Part shown: piece by piece, positions 59,201 to 64,000 of the stretch
Layout of the letters: the number at the start of each line of letters is the position of its first letter
How positions within the stretch are numbered: position 1 is the stretch's first letter
Assembly: GCA_033816765.1 (NCBI GenBank)
Contig: CM066293.1
Span: 1,736,001-1,800,000 of the forward strand
Direction of reading: 5' to 3'
Length of the DNA: 64,000 nucleotides
Source of the DNA: Nothopassalora personata
Lineage: Eukaryota; Ascomycota; Dothideomycetes; Mycosphaerellales; Mycosphaerellaceae
Program-made: the position numbers and the translations under genes
Notes under the pieces: model-generated
What the model was told of the DNA's origin: nothing
Seen by the model: only the letters and a program-made list of their open reading frames with translations
The model's database searches: none

Positions 59201-62182
59201 TCATAAAGCGCTTGCAACTAACCATAACAGAGCAGCAAGGACCGCAACTCCGCGGCGCGGCTTTAGTGGTCCAGCGCCACTTTGGCTTGAAGCAGCTGTG
59301 CGAGTGGCACTGCCTCTACTGTTGACGCCGACGCTAGACCGAGCTGTGGTCACGCCGCTATAGCCCGTGGAAGTCATCTCTCCGACCTTAATTGTCGCAA
59401 AGGCACGATCTTCCAGCGATATCGTCCTCGAGCCAACCACTATCCCGTCAGCATTGTCAAGAACTGAGAAGCTGTACCCGTCAATAATGGTAGGTTGTCC
59501 GGCAGCTACCGTATGACCATCGACGATTATTGTCGATCCAGAGCGCGAGATTTCCAGGTTCACCAAGTCGATTGGTGGGGCAAGTGTTGGGGCGGCACCT
59601 GGAGGGAGAGAAATGGTGCTCGTTCCAGCAGCTACGCCAGCTCCATTGGAGAGTACAGATACAGCGACGCCGTTGATCGTAGTGGTTGCCCCTAGAGTGA
59701 GATTCTGTCCGTCCATAGTGAAGTTGGATCCCGCACGAGAGATTTCGAGATCCGTGGCTACCAGTCCAGCAGGAGGCATGGTCGTGGCTGCACCTGGTGG
59801 TAGAGAGATTGTGCTCGTGCCCATCACAAGTCCGCCTCCACCGGGTAGAAGAGCAGCTACAATGCCGTTGAAGGTCGCCATCGGACCTGGTGCGATCGTT
59901 ACGCCATCAAGCACGTAATCAGATCCAGTGCGGGACACCGTCACGCCTTTCGCAGCAAAAGCCGTTCCAGTCACAGCGGCTGTGATTCCATTTGGTAGCA
60001 ACGTCTCACCATCCACCACGATGCCACTACCAGCAGATGGCACAGAGAGAGTCTGATCATTTACAGTGGCAACTTGTCCAGCGTGAAGCGTCTCGCCTGC
60101 AACAACCCATGCGGATTCGTCATGAACTATGGTGGCAGGCGCTCTTGTTTCCACGGGAAGTGTGGTTGCCTCGCCGTCTGCCAGGATAAGCGTGGACGAT
60201 TGGCCTAGTACCAGACCATCGTTGGCATCCGATGCGATGGATACAACTTGCCCTCCAACAGTCACGGCAGTGTCAGAACGAATGGTCTGGCTATCGATGA
60301 TGTAGTTCGAGCCTGATCTCGATATGGTTGCAGGGATGGGAGCGACGGACAGAACTGTGACAATGCTGCCTGGCGAAGCTGGCAAAGTGTTTTGAGCTGA
60401 TTTTGCGGGATCATTTTCTGTCTCCGCAGGCGACATGCGATCCGGTCTCGCCGTTTCAATGGCTTTGCTGAGTGCCTCTGTAAGCACACTGAGCCCAGCA
60501 GGGACAGGTGCGGTCTCAGGCGCCGGCAAGGGGGAAGGAGGAGGTACAGTTCCGAAATTCTGCCCGGTCGTTAGTGGAGCCCTATCAAGAGTGCTGGCGG
60601 GATCGTGTGGTTGAGCTTCTCCTGGATCTTCATTGTCAGGAGGCTGTCCTTCATCACTCGTCGGCCTCGAGTCAGGAACAGGCGAAACCGGTGCAGGCCC
60701 AGGAAGTTCGCTTTGCTTGGGATCCGATGTGACTACACTAGTCTGCTGCACTGGACTCGAAGTCTTATGCGCAGGCTGAGGCTCCAGCGTAGGAACGACT
60801 TTCGAAGCAGCCTGGGTAAGAGCAATAGGCGGATCAAACAGATAATACTCCTCCGCCTGCTGGTACCTGAAGTAGACGTTCGGATTGAACCAGCATTGAT
60901 TCCATTCTGGCTGTAGTTGCAGGGCTTGCGAGGGATATCTACACATTCAGTCAGCTTCGCTGCAATCAACGAGATGAGTGGTGCGAGAACTTACGCCAAC
61001 ACAGGCTTATAATCATCATAAATCGTCCGACACGCCATCTTCCATACATCCGCTACCTCCACACCCCACAAGCACTTCGCTTGGCACTTGTACACACTTG
61101 TAGCGACAGGGTAATCCAAGTCAGCGAAGTTCAGGGATGTTGAGGTCGGACCATCTGAGAAGACGGCGTTGTTCGAGCCGCACATGCTGCTGACATCTGA
61201 TGAAGGCAGAGGCAGGAAGAAGTTCGACATTGCAGTACCGGTAGGCTCGCCGCAGCCATCAAAGGCTCTGAGAAATTCGAAGGAGATGTAGGCCGTTCCA
61301 GAAGTGAAAGTAGTACCGTAGGCTTCCACGGTAACAGGCATGCTCAAGTTGCTCAGTGGCGGGATTGTGCTGTAGTTACCGCATAATCGATCTCCTTTGA
61401 CCTCGACCGGGAAGTAGACTAGGCGGACTGGGCCAGCTGTGAAGGTACATGGGACTTTCCCGCTGTGGCAGTAACTGTTTGAAGAGGAGCTCGTTGGCAT
61501 CGGTGATGGACATGCGGGCGTGCTGTAGAATCGGCTTATGTCTGAAGTATTACTGCTTGTGTATGCATTCCAGGACGACCAGATCTTGGAACATGCTTCT
61601 GAGCCGACAGTGCAGTCCGGGCAGTCTGTTTGGCAAACCGCTGAGGCGGATCGATAGATTTTGGTGGATGAGGTAATCACATAGGTGTTGGTATAGGAGG
61701 TGAGACTACCCTCGACCCTGGGATAGCCATCGCAAAGGGTTGTTGCTGTTGCGTTAGTGGGCTTTATCGTCGTCTCATTCACAACCGTAGTCACCCATGT
61801 TGAAGTTGACCAAGTGTTCGTCCCGCTGAACGCATGTGCTCGTCGCCACGACACGGACGCTGAGTTGCAAGACTGTGCTGATTGCCAATCGTCGTCTGGG
61901 AAGAGGCTCGTCGTTGCGTTTGAATCAAAGCTCGTGACGAGAGCATTGTTCGGAAAGGTGTGGTGGATGCTGAAGTATCGACCTCTGAGGCGGTTGTGGT
62001 GGTGAAGTCTGACTCTGATGCTCCCAGACCTTGTAGAATGAGACCACGGTGTTGTCAAGACTGCTATGTCCGACTGCACTGGACGTGGTACGGCTTGTCG
62101 CTCCTGTGCTGCTGTTGCTGTAGCTCTGAGACACTGCGACCCCGCTTAGTGACGCACTTATCAAAAGTCCGAAACCCGGCAT
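59201..62182 (-). CDS. Predicted secreted GPI-anchored repeat protein
   Basis: No known function; probably on the plasma membrane or in the cell wall. The start ATG at 62182 gives a signal-peptide-like MPGFGLLISASLSGVAVSQS. A Ser/Thr/Asn/Cys-rich domain with many N-glycosylation sites follows (about 61995 down to 60995). A clear 56-nt intron (60939-60994, GTAAGT..TAG) joins KPVLA to YPSQALQLQPEWNQCWFNPN. After a Pro/Ser/Thr-rich linker, about five repeats of 55-65 residues (ISRSGSNY..DG.. and GTSTISLPPGAA-type) fill 60350-59400. The C-terminus is Ser/Thr-rich and then hydrophobic (GVAVLAALLWLVASAL), as for GPI attachment. The join between the signal-peptide frame and the next frame (about 62050-61990) needs a change of frame that I could not assign to a good intron. 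So either a weak-donor intron or a frameshift is present. Confidence 0.7.
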
Positions 62183-62704
62183 CGTGGCACTAAACACAGC
62201 AATGTCCCAGGAACATCAGTGCCGCTGGGAAGGAAACGACATCAGTATTATACAGAGCATTCTGCAGGTGAGGGTGTGGCGCCTTATCTTTCAAGCCCCC
62301 CAATAATCCGCGACATACTTTGTCTACTGGTGTCGCTGTATTTGAGCCGCAGCTGAGAACGGAACCTGGTAGAATACTACGTAGTGTAACAGCCTCATCT
62401 CGATAGCTCATAGGTCTTTCAGCTGAAGGGCCCCTGACAGCGCCTCCAAGCCTCTCATCAAGCTTTCTGATGCAAGGGCGACGAGTCGCAGCTGTCCGTA
62501 CCTCAACGCCGTACAAGTCTGCAGATCAATAGTCAATACCTCTATCAGCATCTTCATATCGCTACTCAAAGCCGGAAATCCAATGGCTTTCTCCTCGCCA
62601 TGCTGCCAGCCCACCCGCGCCACGCTCGAAACGCGATACCATTAAAAATGCTCATCCAAAGACACGCATCCAATGCAACCTTTTCCAAAACCCACTCAAG
62701 CACG
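62183..62704. other. Intergenic: surface-protein promoter side and kinesin 3' flank
   Basis: No supported gene in this 522-base gap. Confidence 0.5.
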
Positions 62705-64000
62705 CTATGCCTGCAAACCAAGTCGCATATTCTCCACCGTCTTGACTCCCACGCCCTTCAACTTTCCAAGCTGTCCAAGAGTCTTGATGGGGACGCTATC
62801 ATCTAGATCGCAAAGACAGTTGACAATCGCTTCTGCCTTCTTTGCGCCTACACCCTTCAACGACTTGATCTGGCTGACATCTTTCGTGTTGATGATTTCT
62901 AGTAGCTGTTTCGTTCGCGGCGTCTGTGCCGTCAATGCTGCTGCCAGCTCATCCTCCGAGTCGTTCTCTTGGGAAAGTGTGAGCTTCGTGCCTGGGCCAG
63001 AATCAGGCTGCGCTGCTGTCGGGCGATGTAGACTCTGCAGAGCAGGGCGCCGTATCTTGGTTCGTGGTCGATACACGAAGCCTTCGTCCTCGTCATAGTT
63101 CTGTTCATCCTCCTGCGCGTCGTGGTAGCTCTCGTCTTCGTCGGTCTTCTCTTTTCGACGCGGCGTCCCTCTTTCGACTGGCTCTGGATGATCCTCGTAT
63201 GTTGTGATACGTGAATGCTTCGCCGCCTTCTGGGCATCGATCTTGTCCTGGAGAGCCGACATCTTGCGCACAAGCTTTGCGTTGCCTGGAAAATGTGGTA
63301 GCGCCAGCTGATACATCTTCAGTGCGCTGACGTCCTCGCCTCGAACCTGATGTTGCTTCGCCATGAGCAGATACTGTAGTCCTTCTGCGCGTTCTGTTTC
63401 TTGGCCCTCGACTCTTTTCTCCAGCGCATCGAGTCTCTTCTGTACCTCATCTGAGATTGGGTCTGCCGTCACTGCAGTCTGCTCCACTCTGCCAGCCAGA
63501 GCCTCAATTACCTTTCGCTCTATCAGAGCCTCGATAGCCTCCTGTGACATCCCAGCCTCCACTTCGCTCTGCTTGGCAGCTTTTGCTGGTCGACCAAAAG
63601 CTTCCCTACTTGCTGTCCTCTTAGGTGACTTGATGGTAGCCAAGCGAGCCCTTGACTCTCTTGCTTGCGCTGTATTCGCTATCGGCGAAGGCCTTGGTGC
63701 AGCTTTCGGCTTGTCCGAGAAAACAGCGAAGGTCTTTGCAGGCTTCGGCACGTTCGTGACATCCTGCAGATGACTGCTATGCGACAGGGTCTTGGGTCGC
63801 AAGGGTTGTCGGTTCAGTGAGGGTACTGCAGTATTGCTGTCTTTGGCACCGTCGAGCTTGCTCTTTCCCGCGGGAGCATCACGGAAAAACGGCTGATTCT
63901 CGATCTCGTTGACCTCAATCTTCTTGGTCCGGTTCGCGAAGTTCAGACTGCTAAGTGTATCCAGGTGGTAGCTCCGCACCGGCGCGAGGTTCAAGATCAT
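62705..64000 (-). CDS. Kinesin-10-like motor, C-terminal part (runs off window)
   Basis: Microtubule motor, probably acting on chromosomes or spindle (family knowledge of Kid/KIF22). The - strand frame is open from the window edge to a stop at 62705, so the start and most of the motor domain lie beyond 64000. The first visible residues, NLAPVRSYHLDTLSSLNFAN, are the end of a kinesin motor (compare ISPxxxxxxDTLxTLxFA), followed by the neck region. A long basic, disordered part, a predicted coiled coil (ALEKRVEGQETERAEGLQYL) and an acidic stretch follow. The C-terminus has two helix-hairpin-helix motifs (LKGVGAKKAEAI and LKGVGVKTVENM). Motor plus C-terminal HhH DNA-binding domain is the kinesin-10 layout. 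Confidence is lower only because the motor core is not in view. Confidence 0.8.
   Translation of the reverse strand: MILNLAPVRSYHLDTLSSLNFANRTKKIEVNEIENQPFFRDAPAGKSKLDGAKDSNTAVPSLNRQPLRPKTLSHSSHLQDVTNVPKPAKTFAVFSDKPKAAPRPSPIANTAQARESRARLATIKSPKRTASREAFGRPAKAAKQSEVEAGMSQEAIEALIERKVIEALAGRVEQTAVTADPISDEVQKRLDALEKRVEGQETERAEGLQYLLMAKQHQVRGEDVSALKMYQLALPHFPGNAKLVRKMSALQDKIDAQKAAKHSRITTYEDHPEPVERGTPRRKEKTDEDESYHDAQEDEQNYDEDEGFVYRPRTKIRRPALQSLHRPTAAQPDSGPGTKLTLSQENDSEDELAAALTAQTPRTKQLLEIINTKDVSQIKSLKGVGAKKAEAIVNCLCDLDDSVPIKTLGQLGKLKGVGVKTVENMRLGLQA

Overview
This window is nuclear DNA from a filamentous ascomycete fungus, most likely a Dothideomycete; the class is an inference. Introns are short (46-87 nt) with GT..AG ends. 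The gene set includes fungal families such as UsgS and Inp1. A 37.7 kb transposon block carries the mark of repeat-induced point mutation (RIP): CpA and TpG are depleted, TAG/CTA is in excess, and CpG is kept.

Left gene block (1-12059): MCM2 on the + strand, then formamidase and the membrane protein UsgS on the - strand, then peroxisome-inheritance factor INP1 on the + strand, diverging from UsgS. All four have intact reading frames once short introns are removed. About 1.9 kb after INP1 holds no gene I can support.

Transposon island (about 12060-49772): a nested stack of LTR retrotransposons. The outer Gypsy (D, + strand) is split by a large Gypsy (C, - strand, 16341-48399). Removing C restores D's integrase reading frame. 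C is itself interrupted by a Copia (17152-22762, TSD taact), a 761-bp insertion that escaped RIP (24607-25367, 13-bp TSD), Gypsy A (26810-33741, TSD ctatc) and Gypsy B (38507-45576, no matching TSD). A and B share gag-pol and the LTR 3' part. They differ in the LTR 5' part and in a block after pol that carries, antisense to the element, a tRNA-like sequence with both Pol III promoter boxes and an extra reading frame. C has a third large reading frame after its integrase that I do not recognise.

Right gene block (49773-64000): the island cuts off an F-box gene, and three more F-box remnants and a DUF3669 remnant follow. Between them lie intact - strand genes: FEN1/RAD27, a Ubc4/5-type E2 with a 5-nt exon, glutaryl-CoA dehydrogenase, a repeat-rich predicted GPI-anchored surface protein, and the 3' part of a kinesin-10-like gene that runs off the window.

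MCM2 and FEN1 both act in DNA replication, but nothing in the layout suggests co-regulation. The genes look like ordinary unlinked housekeeping loci around a decayed transposon island. The decayed F-box and DUF3669 genes are the family members that have degenerated beside it.
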